Source of the DNA: Prionace glauca
Taxonomy: Eukaryota; Chordata; Chondrichthyes; Carcharhiniformes; Carcharhinidae
DNA length: 64,000 nt
Direction: 5' to 3'
NCBI GenBank assembly: GCA_037974335.1
Contig: CM075760.1
Location: 23,545,538-23,609,537, forward strand
Shown in pieces: positions 53,961-63,805 of this stretch; position 1 is the first letter of the stretch; the number at the start of each line of letters is the position of its first letter. The position numbers and the translations under genes were made by a program. The notes below the pieces were generated by a model that was not told the DNA's origin, made no database searches, and saw only the letters and a list, made by a program, of their open reading frames with translations.

Positions 53961-54263
53961 GATCTTCAAAGGGGGAGGATTTGCGGACACAAAATTCAAA
54001 TCAAGCATCAAGTGAGGAATTGATAAAGTCACTTGATTATCAGGATCTGAATATCATTAGTCTTTGAATCTACAAGAAATTTTTTTTGTTCTGTCTGCTT
54101 CAGAAAGTTTTAAATATCAATGTAACTGGAAAAGCAGCAGGACACAAACACCTGAGTGAGAATGTTCCAGTGACAGTTTCATAGCTTGAGAGACCATCAC
54201 CATTTACAACAGGAAGAGATTGTACAGATGCTTTGTGTGGCTGGAGACAGGGATACCCGCGCC
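53961..54263 (+). other. ZNF-9 exon 2 leader
   Basis: Acceptor gcctcttttacag/GATCTTC. The leader is shorter than in the other genes: the second fossil finger and its TGA are deleted, leaving [18 protein letters not shown] joined to [11 protein letters not shown] and MEKP in one frame. An in-frame ATG at 54,228 is a possible alternative start. Confidence 0.7.
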
Positions 54264-55022
54264 ATGGAGAAACCGTGGAAATGTGGAGATTGTGGGAAGG
54301 GATTCAAATCCCCGTCTCAGCTGGAAATTCATCGACGTAGTCACACTGGGGAGAGGCCGTTCACCTGCTCTCAGTGTGGGAAGGGATTCACTCATTCATC
54401 CCACCTTCTGAGACACCGGCGAGTTCACACCAAGGAGAGGCCATTCACCTGCTCCGAGTGTGGGAAGACATTCACTACTTCATCTGATCTGCTGATGCAC
54501 CAGCGAATTCACACTGGGGAAAGGCCATTCACTTGCTCTGAGTGTGAGATGGGATTCAGTCGGTTATCTCACTTGCAGGCACACCAGCGAGTTCACACTG
54601 GGGTGAAGCCCTTCACCTGCTCTGATTGTGGAAAGGGATTCTCTCACTCCTCCAACCTGCGGATACACCAACGCGTTCACACTGGGGAAAGGCCGTTCAC
54701 CTGTACTGAGTGTGGGAAGGCATTCATTGACTCATCAAGTCTTCGGATACACCAACGGGTTCACACCAAAGAGAGGCCGTTTACCTGCTCCGAGTGTGGG
54801 AAGGGATTCAGTCAACCATCCTTCCTGAAGGCACACCAGCGGATTCACACTGGGGAGTGGCCACCCACCTGCTGTGAGTGTGGGAAAGCATTCATTGATT
54901 CATCCAGCCTGCAGATACACCAGCGCCTTCACACTGCGGAGAGGACACTCACCTGCTCTGAGTGTGGGAAGAGATTCAGTCGGCCAATCTACCTGCGCAA
55001 TCACCAGCGAGTTCACAAGTGA
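54264..55022 (+). CDS. ZNF-9: C2H2 zinc-finger protein, 9 fingers
   Basis: A 252-residue protein from [14 protein letters not shown] to the family ending RVHK-stop; it looks intact. Nine C2H2 fingers; contact residues (-1,2,3,6): SSQI, HSHR, TSDM, RSHA, HSNI, DSSI, QSFA, DSSI, RIYN. Several linkers depart from TGERP (TKERP twice, TGVKP, TGEWP, TAERT), which may lower affinity at those joints. Fingers 6 and 8 (IDSSSLxIH) are near copies. The start at 54,264 follows the paralogues; an ATG 12 codons upstream would give a 264-residue form. Promoter island shared with ZNF-8. Confidence 0.92.
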   Translation: MEKPWKCGDCGKGFKSPSQLEIHRRSHTGERPFTCSQCGKGFTHSSHLLRHRRVHTKERPFTCSECGKTFTTSSDLLMHQRIHTGERPFTCSECEMGFSRLSHLQAHQRVHTGVKPFTCSDCGKGFSHSSNLRIHQRVHTGERPFTCTECGKAFIDSSSLRIHQRVHTKERPFTCSECGKGFSQPSFLKAHQRIHTGEWPPTCCECGKAFIDSSSLQIHQRLHTAERTLTCSECGKRFSRPIYLRNHQRVHK

Positions 55023-55304
55023 TGATAGGAATTGGATCCTGCTGCTGTTAATCACACCCAGGACTGAACCGTGTTCATTCTGACAGTGGGTGAAGTGGGA
55101 GAGTTAGGTTTCTCTCTGCTGGATTGGTCTTTCTCACGAATTTGCTCCCAGTGGGCTGGAGAGCGCATTTCCACAAATGATCCACACAAGCTGATGAAGG
55201 ACATTTATTTTATCTTTGATAGTAAATCCTGTTTCTCTGACAATTCAAGGAGATCTAAAATAAATACATTTGTCTCTGTTCCATTGAGCCTATAGCACAG
55301 GGCC
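55023..55304 (+). other. 3' flank of ZNF-9
   Basis: 'acccaggactgaaccgtgttc' resembles the 3' flank of ZNF-6. 'aaataaatac' at 55,258 is a weak candidate for a polyadenylation region. Confidence 0.4.
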
Positions 55305-56215
55305 AGGCCAGTCGGCTCAATTGATCTCAGTATTTATGCTCCACATGATCCTCCACCCACCCCTCTTCATCTCCCCCCATCAGCATATCCTTCTATTCCT
55401 TTCTCCCTCATGTATGTATCTCGCTTCCCCTTAAGTGTATTCATGCTGTTCACCTCAACCACTCGCTGTGGTAGTGAGTTCCACATTCTCACCACTCTCT
55501 GGCTAAAGAGGTTTCTCATTAAATCCGTACTGGATTATTGAACCCTTCATAATCTTCAAGATTTCCATCAGTCTTCAGTTTTTCAGAGAAAAATAACACC
55601 GGCATTTTCAGAGAGTTAAATGCTCTCAGTTCTGGAATTATTCTCATGGGGTAAACCGGGCAGTCCCATTGCCCCGTTCTATCCCTTTATCCTTTCAGTT
55701 CTATTTCCTGCAAGTATCCATCCATTTTCCTTGTTAAATGGTTCATTGTCTCTGCTTCCACCACCCTCACAGGCAGTGAGTTCCATCTCATTCCCACTCA
55801 TTGCATAAAACATCCCTTTCTCACATCCCCCTGCATCTCTCGCTAAGAATATATATAAATCTGTACATCCTCATCCTTGCACCATCAGCTAATGGGAACA
55901 GCTTCTCCTTCTCACTTTATTTAATCTATTTTAATTTTGTACATCTTGAACAAATCTCCCCTCCATCTACTTTTCTCTAAGGAGAACAACCCCAGCTTCT
56001 CCAGCCTAGCCTTGTGGATAAAACTCGTCATTTCTGGAACCGTCCTGGTAAATCTCCTCTGCACCCTCTCAAGGACTCTCACGTCCTTCCAAAAGTGTGG
56101 TGACCAGAACTGGACTCAGTTTCCTATTGTGGCCTAACCAGAGCTTTAAAAACTATCAGCATAACTTCCCTGATTTTGTTCTCAATTCCTCTGTTTCTGA
56201 AGCCCGAGATCACAG
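55305..56215 (-). mobile_element. Old CR1 LINE copies
   Basis: Reversed CR1 3' regions, probably two: 55,305-55,540 ('gtagtgagttccacattctc') and 55,640-56,215 ('caccctctcaaggactctc', 'tgtggtgaccagaactgg'). Too decayed for a frame. Confidence 0.75.
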
Positions 56216-56280
56216 TCTCCAAATGGGAATGTTCAACATTTTTGATTGAACATAAAATGCATTTTGACAACATTTTTTAA

Positions 56281-56739
56281 ATGGCTGAAGAAGATTTTGA
56301 TGAATGAAGGAACGAGTTGTTGGCACAAAAAGAAGCCATTTTGAACTTGCTCTCTCCAAAAGTGAATCCAGAAAGTTTGAGTCTGGGAAGTGAAATTAAA
56401 AATGAAGCTGCAGCTACAACAGAGCAAGAAGAAGACAGTTTCAATGTGGAATTGACTGGAATATTCTCTCTGGATTTAAACAATGGAGAAACTACAAACA
56501 TGGAAGAAAATCAAGTTTAAAATGTATACTCTGAACAGACTGTTTTAAAAACTGAAGTTGAAAATTCGCAGATGAACAGCAATGAGACTTTCCTTTTGCA
56601 GGAGGAACTCTGGACCATAATTATTGTGAGAAGAAAACTGTCAGAAAACACTGCAAGCAGTAATATTTCCCATCTTCAGTGGACTGAGATTCCTGGACAT
56701 GGAATCCAGCAGTGTGCTGTTATCAGGCTGGACTTGTGA
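56281..56739 (+). pseudogene. Unidentified coding-like frame with two stops
   Basis: One frame runs from ATG at 56,281 (MAEEDFDE) to TGA at 56,737 with only two internal stops (TGA 56,305; TAA 56,518). It reads RNELLAQKEAILNLLSP, then an acidic and asparagine-rich stretch (EQEEDSFNVELTGIFSLDL), then TEVENSQMNSNETFLLQEEL. The amino-acid make-up (E, N, L rich, no low complexity) is unlike a random frame in AT-rich DNA. It is not a zinc finger or a LINE frame. It could be a retrocopy or a decayed exon of a host gene; the parent was not recognised. Confidence 0.45.
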
Positions 56740-56794
56740 ATGTGGAGTGGACAATGGAGGGATTATTATGTCTATTGCAGGTTATAAGATAGTT

Positions 56795-57138
56795 AAACCA
56801 TAGAACCCTACAGTGCAGAAACAGGCCCTTCGGCCCATTGAGTCTGCACCGAACACAATCCCACCCAGACCCTATCCCCATATCCCTACACATTTTACCT
56901 GCTAATCCCTCTAACCTACACATCCCAGGATACTAAGGGGCAATTTTAGCATAGCCAATGAACCTAACCCGCACATCTTTGGACAGTGAGAGGAAACCGG
57001 AGCACCCGGAGAAAACCCACGCAGACACGAGGAGAATGTGCAAACTCCACACAGGCAGTGACCCGAGCCGGGAATCGAACCCAGCACCCTGGAGCTGTGA
57101 AGCAGCAGTGCTAACCACTGTGTTACCGTGCCGCCTTC
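56795..57138 (-). mobile_element. tRNA-derived SINE, full length
   Basis: On the minus strand it starts 'ggcggcacggtaacacagtgg' (A-box region) with a B box 'gggttcgattcccgg' at 57,063-57,077, passes 'gtgggttttctccgggtgctcc' and ends 'ctgcactgtagggttctatgg'. Other copies or pieces: 10,801, 58,645, 59,500, 60,885. Confidence 0.9.
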
Positions 57139-57149
57139 ATTCGACATTG

Positions 57150-57365
57150 GAACAGGAATTGGCCATTTGGCTCTTTGATCCTGCTTCACCATTTGATGAA
57201 ATCACAACTCCTTCGGTATACAGCATGTTGTACATTGTTGAAAGCAAAATACTGCGGATACTGGAATCTGAAACAAAAACAGAAAATGCTGGAAAATCTC
57301 AGCAGGTCTGACAGCATCTGTGGGGAGAGAGAGTAGAGCCAACCTTTCGAGTTTACGTTGTAATG
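57150..57365. repeat. CR1 tail fragment and foldback-type repeat
   Basis: 57,150-57,205 is a short reversed CR1 tail ('aacaggaattggccatttgg'). 57,237-57,365 is the 'ctggaaaatctcagcagg' repeat also at 38,510. Confidence 0.7.
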
Positions 57366-57839
57366 TCTCAAATGGGATAATACGAGGATGATACATTTCA
57401 TTTCTTCATGGGGAAGGTGTTGCAAAAACCATAATTCCTATGGTTTAGAAGTGTGAATGAGTTCAACAAATTGCTTTTTTTAAAATTTAAGATAAATGGT
57501 AAGCCCACACTGAGGATGTGACAGAAACACCCTGAGGGAATTCACAGTCACAAAGTGTGGTCCCATGTTGGTTTAAGATGTCAAAACTCAAGGGGTAAGA
57601 TGTGTAAAAGGGCAGCTGGCCTCTTGTAGCTGGAGATCTGGAGACTTTGGGTCTCACAATTATTGCCGTGTCTTTGTTAGAGAGCAGAATTCTTCATGCA
57701 GACCTCAGGAAAAATAGATATTTAGGTTCAAAACTAACCTATCAGAGATTCAAACAGATGTGGTAGCACGGGGATAAGTGAGCCCTGGTTGGAATTCTGG
57801 GTGTTTCTCAGAGAAAGCAAGCGATCTGCAGTTACCTTG
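57366..57839. other. Intergenic, nothing recognised
   Basis: No gene and no repeat shared with the window were seen. Confidence 0.4.
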
Positions 57840-59400
57840 AAGGCCGTCAGCTATGGGACCAGGAGCTGTGAACCAGCTGTGAGACCAGAAGCCTGGAGGG
57901 TCATTAGGAACCAGGAGTGCTGCCAATGTTTAAATCCCTCAGCAAGAAGGCAGTGAAGCCCATGGTTGGACTGAGGAGTCCAGTTTTGAGATCTCAAAGG
58001 AAAGTTGGAGAATTGTTTAACCAAAAGCTCATGGAAAGACCCTCTGTAAAATCTTGGAGCCTGGAGAATAGCTGGAAAAGCGAGGAAAATTAAAGTGAAT
58101 TCTGCAGAGCTTTGACGTACCTTTGAGAGCCCCAGGAACAGAATGGAACTTTCAAGATATTAAGTATAAAGAAACTCTTGGGGTGAGGTTAAAAAACAGG
58201 TTTATACCATAAGTTTTTACTGACTACGATATTCAGTTTGTAGTGCTGTATTCTTAAATTTTATTTTGTTTTATATATACAGTAAAGTTTGTTTTTTTAA
58301 TTAAAAATGTTTAATCTTTTCATGTAATTCTTTTAGTTAATCACTGGGTGTTCACAATTTTCTTTATATGTCCTGACCCGGATCACAAAACATTCACACG
58401 AACAATGTCTTGGAAAAATCATATTTTTATCTTCTTTGATTTGTTCTTTCTTTTGTACAAAGCATTACATATAGAGACACCCCTCTTCTCAGAACCACAA
58501 TAAGTTTTTAATGTTCTCTTCATGAAATAATCTGATGACTAAAATTGAAAGACTTATGCTATGTCCATAGTCCGGGTTTTTAATATTATTTTGTTTTATA
58601 AATGTTGTTCTCGTTTGAAAATGTGGAATCTTGTGGCGCAATTCTTTGTTAATCACTGGGATTGCCAGCTAGGGTCACTGTCTCTGTGGAGTTTGCATAT
58701 TCTCCCCATGTCTGTGCGGGTTTCCTCTGGGTGCTCCACTTTTCTCCCACATTCTGATAGACATGCTGTTTAGGTGCATTGACCAAACAAGCACCAGACT
58801 GTGATGACCAGGGGAATTGTTCCCCTGTTATTCCTGAGATTTATTCACCTATTAGTGCTTTTCCAATCCTGTCCTTTCTGTGATATACTTACACTCCCAT
58901 TCAAAACTTGACAAAGTCTGACTCTGCTCCATAGGCACCCATCAGATCACCTTTCTTGTAAATCTCATCCATGAAACTAAATAAAAGATCCAAACCTTGA
59001 TCAGGATACGACTGGTGGATTTCCAATTCAGAAAATGTTTTGCTGCCAAGTTTCCTTTCGTTAGGCGGTGACAATGCCAAGGCCAGACCTTGTTTCCTCT
59101 TTGTTAGGAATGTAACCCATATCCACATCTCCATTCCTCCACTGATTGTATGATTCAGACTCTGAGAACATCGGCGGGTAATCAGACCCTGACAATTCAC
59201 ACTCACTTTCATTTCTCACAAAAGCTGCCGGGATTGTAAACTTCTGTCTGAAATATACATTTCTTCGGTTTCCAAACTTCACCAATCGGTCAAACATTTT
59301 CTGTTACCAGGTTATAATCCTGACAGCCTTATGGTGAAGGAAGAAACTGGAGCCAATCTTTACTTGGAACACATTTTACTCCCAACTCTTTACACATACT
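57840..59400 (-). repeat. Paralogue of the ZNF-8 3' flank
   Basis: Collinear with 45,850-47,350. It carries a SINE core at 58,645-58,800 that the other copy lacks. At 58,901-59,297 the minus strand has coding-like frames: one of 78 codons ([16 protein letters not shown] at its start) and an overlapping one ending GDLMGAYGAESDFVKF. Neither was identified; they correspond in position to the unidentified frame at 46,985. Confidence 0.6.
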
Positions 59401-59499
59401 TTCTTCATAAACACTCATATAATTATTCGATCAAAGCCCTCCGTCTGTACATTCTTAAACTCAATTTATTCAATTAACACACAGTCAGGGCAGGAATCG

Positions 59500-59758
59500 G
59501 GGTTCAATTCTAGTCTCAGGTGACTGTCTGTTCTCCTCATGTCTGTGCGGGTTTCCTCCGGATGCTGCGGTTTCATCCCAGCTTCTAAAGATATGCAGGT
59601 TCGGTTGTCTGGCCATGCTAAATTGCCCCTTAGCGTCAGGGGGATTAGCAGGGTAAATGTGTAAGTTTACTGGAGTGGGGCCTGGTTGGGATTGTGGTCG
59701 GTGCAGACTCAATGGGCCGAGTGATCTTCTGCACTGTAGGAATTCTGTGATTACAAAG
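59500..59758 (+). mobile_element. tRNA-SINE, head lost
   Basis: 'gtgcgggtttcctccggatgc', 'ttagcagggtaaatgtg', 'gcagactcaatgggccgag' and 'ctgcactgtaggaattctg' correspond to the body and tail of the SINE at 56,795, in plus orientation. Confidence 0.85.
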
Positions 59759-59764
59759 AAAAAG

Positions 59765-60235
59765 TCTCTAATTGGTGTGAACTCGGTGTGTCAGCAAGTT
59801 GGATGACTGATGACCTTCCCTAAACTCAGAGCAGGGGAATAGTCTCTCCTCAATGTGGACTTGCTGGTGTCTCAGCAGTTTGGATGTATCAGTGAATCTC
59901 TTCTCATACACAAAACACACCAAAGGTCTTTCCCCAGTGTGACCACATTAGTGTTTTAGCAGACTGGATGACTCAATGAATCCTTCTCTTGAAGCAGGTG
60001 AGTGGCCTCTCCTTGCTGTGAACTCGCTGGTGTGTCAGCAGGTTGGATGACTGAGTGAATCCCTTCCCACATATAGAACAAGTGAATGGCCTCTCCCCAT
60101 TCTTCGGTTTCCAAACTTCACCAATTGGTCAAACATTTTCTGTTACCAGGTTATAATCCTGACAGTGAACTCTCTGGTGTGTCAGCAGATGAGATGACCG
60201 TATGAATCCCTTCCCACACTCAGCCCAATCTCCAA
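59765..60235 (-). pseudogene. psi-ZNF-11: broken finger array
   Basis: About five C2H2 finger remnants on the minus strand, with missing cysteines and shifted frames; no MEKP start remains. A 66-bp insert at 60,100-60,165, a near-exact copy of 59,261-59,326, splits one linker between 'ctctcccca' and 'gtgaac'. Its 3' flank matches that of ZNF-8, so it is a paralogue of ZNF-8. Confidence 0.8.
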
Positions 60236-60447
60236 ACTCCTGGGACTGGGACGAAAGGTGGAGGTGGGAGTGACTGCACCCAGAAACAAAGCACATGTGG
60301 TAGTGACTAGTTTATATATTGATGTCCCATTAGCAATACAATTCCTCTTCAGGCATAAAGATTGAAATTTTGGTGTGAGATACTAGGAAGGACAAGAGGT
60401 AGTCTAAAATTGAAGCCAAGAGTTAGCACATCAAGCGGAGAAGAGTT

Positions 60448-60650
60448 GATTTGATTTATTATTGTCACATGTATTGGGATATAGTGAAAAGTATTGTTTC
60501 TTGCACACTATAAAGACAAAATGTATTGTTTCATGGGGAAAAGGAAAGAAGGTGCAGAATCTAGTGTTACAGTCATAGATTGGGTGTTGAGAAAGATCAA
60601 TTTAATATATGGTAGGTCAAGCGTCTAATTGCGGCAGGGAATTAAGAAAG
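60448..60650 (-). mobile_element. LINE 3' end (reverse)
   Basis: 'gatttgatttattattgtcac' to 'gatcaatttaatatatgg', the same family as 31,713. Confidence 0.75.
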
Positions 60651-60689
60651 AAAGCTGGAGGACAAAAGGAAGAATTAGTGGAACAATTA

Positions 60690-60815
60690 ATAGGGAGGAA
60701 GGTGAGTGTGATGGGACAGAGATTTATAGTTTGAATGGGAGAAACATGCCTAATGATAACCAGAATTGTCAGTTCTGATTTTGTATCCTGTACTGACAGT
60801 GATTACTTGATTAAT
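60690..60815 (+). other. Orphan ZNF intron-1 end
   Basis: 'tgggacagagatttatag', 'aaccagaattgtcagttctg' and 'tcctgtactgacagtgattac' match the end of intron 1 seen before plus-strand ZNF exons, but no finger exon follows. Confidence 0.5.
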
Positions 60816-60884
60816 TCAATCCTGTTGTATCCATTCATAATCTCTATCAGCTCTCAGCCTCAGCTTTTCCAGAGAATAGGGTGG

Positions 60885-61205
60885 CATGGTGAGTCAGTGG
60901 CTATCTCACACCACTCGGAACCCAGGCTTTGGATGATCGTCTATGGGATATGCACGTTTGGCCCCTTGTCTGTCTGGGTTTCCTCCAGGTCTCTGATTTC
61001 CCCCCACAGTCAAAAGATGTGTAGGTTAGTTGAATTGACCATTGTGAGTTGCCCTTTAGTGTCCAGAAATGTGTAGATTAGGGGGATTAGCAGGGTAAAT
61101 ACATGAGGTTATGGGGATAGGGCATGAGGTAGATGCATTGTCGGAGAGTTGGTGCAGACTCAATGGGCCTCCTTCTGCATTGTAGGGATTTTATGATTCT
61201 ACAAA
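60885..61205 (+). mobile_element. tRNA-SINE, diverged full copy
   Basis: Head 'gggtggcatggtgagtcagtgg', body 'gtctgggtttcctccagg', tail 'gcagactcaatgggcctcc' and 'ctgcattgtagggattttatg'. The B box is decayed. Confidence 0.8.
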
Positions 61206-61840
61206 AACATTCCCAACCTGTTTAATCTCTCCATTAACTTAAAAACACTCTCAGTTCTGATATCATTCTTGTGTACCTTGCTTGTGCCATCTCGAGATCC
61301 TCTGTCAATCTTAAACGGGCAGAGAATTAAAATTTAGATTCAGTTTAACTTGGTGGAATGAGCCTTAATACTTGGTTCCAAACTGACTCTAAATCACTTC
61401 AGTTCAAAAGAGAGTTAACCATCAGGCAAAACAGGATTCTAAAATGGTAAATAATATCAATGTTTATTTAAAAGAAACCGATTTACCTGTGAAACACATG
61501 AGGAAGTTTCACCACCTCAATTGGGGAATCACCCCAGGTAAAAATGTGAACGTTCTTGAGATTCCTGGACTAGCAGTAACTTCCCAAAATCTTGCCCCAG
61601 GGACACCCAGTATCTCCACGAATAGATCTCAATTTATAAGAACAAGATGGTCCTTGAAAAAGACCGTTAACTTTTTAAATAGCGTTACCTCATCTCCAAT
61701 ACATTCATAGAATCATACAATGCAGAAGAGGCCCTTCAGCCCATCAAGTTTGCACCGACACACGAGAAACACCTGAACTCCCATCTAATTGCATCAACTG
61801 AAACAAACTCTGTCAGAATGAACATGGTTCAGTCATGTGA
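61206..61840. other. 3' flank of ZNF-10
   Basis: A SINE tail piece (61,705-61,775, 'agaagaggcccttcagccc') and AT-rich sequence; nothing coding was recognised. Confidence 0.45.
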
Positions 61841-62803
61841 TTAACAGCAGCATAGCAGCAGAAACCAACTCCTGTAATCATTGTGAACTCGCTGGTGTTT
61901 CTGCAGGGTGAAAGCACAAGTGAATCCTTTCCCACACACTGAGCAGATGAATAATGTCTCCCTGGTGTGAATGCGCTGGTGTTTCAGACAGAGGAAATGC
62001 TGAGTGAATCGCTTCCCACACACAGAGCAAGTAAACGGTCTCTCTCCAGTGTGAACTCGCTGGTGAATCAGTAGATCCATTTTGCCGTTGAAGCTCTTCT
62101 TGCAGTCTGAACATTTAAAAGGTCTCACGTCAGAGTGAACACGTTGGTGTGAAGTGAGTTGGGCAGACTGAGTGAATCCCTTCCCACATTCGGAGCAGAT
62201 GAACGGTCTCACTCCAATATGAATACGCTTGTGTCTCAGCAAGGTGGATGACTGAGTGAATCCCTTCCCACACACAGAGCAGGTGAATGGTCTCTCCCCA
62301 GTGTGAACTCGTTGGTGATCCAACATTTTGCATAACTGAGCGAATGCCCTCCCGCATTCAGGGCAGGTGAATGGTTTCTCTCCAGTGTGAACTCGCCGGT
62401 GTGTCAGAAGGTGGGATAACTGAGTGAATCTCTTCCCACACTCAGTGCACATGAATGGTTTCTCTCCAGTGTGAATTCGCCGGTGTGTCTGCAGGCTGGA
62501 TAACTGAGTGAATCCCTTCCCGCACTCAGAACAACTGAACCATCTCTCCCCAGTGTGAACTCGATGGTGTGTCAAAAGATTGTATTTGGTTTTAAAACTC
62601 TTCTCGCAGTCAGAGCATTTAAAAGGTCTCATGTCAGTGTGAACAAGTTGGTGCGCAGTGAGGTGGGTTAGTCGAGTGAATCCCTTCCCACATTCAGAAC
62701 AAGTGAACAGCCTCTCCCCAGTGTGACTGCGTTGATGAGTTTCCAGTTCAGAAGGGTAACTGAATCCCTTTCCACAGTCCCCACATTTCAATGGTTTCTC
62801 CAT
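61841..62803 (-). CDS. ZNF-10: C2H2 zinc-finger protein, 11 fingers
   Basis: A 320-residue protein from [14 protein letters not shown]. Eleven C2H2 fingers; contact residues (-1,2,3,6): YSET, RTHA, TYNT, QSST, QSHT, QCKD, QSTR, QAQS, GMDI, QFLK, CFTK. Fingers 3 and 9 differ from the rest (FKCSDCEKSFKTK, FKCSDCKKSFNGK) and each follows an odd linker with R-P-F (TDMRP, SDVRP), so fingers 2-3 and 8-9 look like an old duplicated pair. The ending is RVHNDYRSWFLLLCCC rather than RVHK, from loss of the usual stop. Finger 10 has cysteine where the helix leucine is expected. The exon 2 acceptor is not clear: the usual ttttacag reads ttttactg near 63,148, with ctgcag close by as an alternative. Confidence 0.92.
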   Translation of the reverse strand: MEKPLKCGDCGKGFSYPSELETHQRSHTGERLFTCSECGKGFTRLTHLTAHQLVHTDMRPFKCSDCEKSFKTKYNLLTHHRVHTGERWFSCSECGKGFTQLSSLQTHRRIHTGEKPFMCTECGKRFTQLSHLLTHRRVHTGEKPFTCPECGRAFAQLCKMLDHQRVHTGERPFTCSVCGKGFTQSSTLLRHKRIHIGVRPFICSECGKGFTQSAQLTSHQRVHSDVRPFKCSDCKKSFNGKMDLLIHQRVHTGERPFTCSVCGKRFTQHFLCLKHQRIHTRETLFICSVCGKGFTCAFTLQKHQRVHNDYRSWFLLLCCC

Positions 62804-63239
62804 GATGCTGGTGTCCTTGTGTCTCTCCAGGTTGGATGATCAGATAAAGCCTCATCCACACATAGAACATGTGTGTGATTTCTCCTTGTTGTAAATGATG
62901 TGATGTTTTTTCAGGCTGTGTAACTGGTTAAAACTCTTTCCACAGTCAATTCACTGGAACACTCTCACTCAGATGTGTGTGTATCTTGTTATTTTTCCAG
63001 TCACATTGATGTTCAAAATCTTTTCCAACAGACACAGCAAACATTTCTCCTTCCACATTCAAATTCAAGTCCTGATGAATTAAGTGACTGTGAAACCAGC
63101 AGATAATTTCCTATCTGCAAATCATTTCCTTCTAATCCCCAGTAAAATATCTGCAGTCATCCGCGATCTAACTGGTGTCTCAGATTTCACAGTAATTCCT
63201 TCGCAATGGTAATGTAAGCCTTACTTGTGACTAATAGAT
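62804..63239 (-). other. ZNF-10 leader and flank
   Basis: Contains the fossil finger (reverse of 'ggctgtgtaactggttaaaac') and 'tatctgatcatccaacctgg' with the family TGA. 63,199-63,247 is the SINE-like tail also at 15,355. Confidence 0.6.
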
Positions 63240-63805
63240 GAACTTTAAACATGAAATGACTGAGTGCATCCTTTCCCACATACAGGGCATGTGAATGGTC
63301 TCTCACCAATAAGAACTCACTGGTTAACGAATTAATCTCTTCCCACACATAGGGCAAGTGAATGGCTTCACTCCAGCATGAATGCGCCGGTGTTCCTGCA
63401 GAATATCATTCCTTTCAAAGCTATTCTCATAGCTATAAAATTTAAAGATCTCACATCAGTGTGACTACGCTGGTATCTACAGATTGGATAAATGAGAAAA
63501 TCCCATCCCACATATGGTGCAGGTGAACAGTCTTTCCCCAGTGTGTGTATCGATGAATTTCCACACAATGAGTAATTGAATTCTTTCCCACTGTCCCTGC
63601 GCTGTGTGTGTGTGTGTGTGTGTGTCTTGATGTTTTTCCAGTCACACTGCTGTTTGATTTTTTTCCCACAGACAGAACACACAAACATTTCTTCTTCCAC
63701 ATTCGGAAACCGATGGTATTCAGGTCCTGATGAATTGAGTCACTGTCAGATTTTGACGTGATGCTTGATTTGAGTTTCCTATCTGTTAGTCCTCTATTTG
63801 TAACC
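63240..63805 (-). pseudogene. psi-ZNF-12: broken finger gene
   Basis: Acceptor 'ctggatttacag'/GGTTAC puts the exon start at 63,805. Finger remnants are scattered at 63,255-63,330, 63,335-63,400 and 63,500-63,560, with missing residues between them. A (TG)n run at 63,601-63,625 interrupts the leader. No intact frame. Confidence 0.75.
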
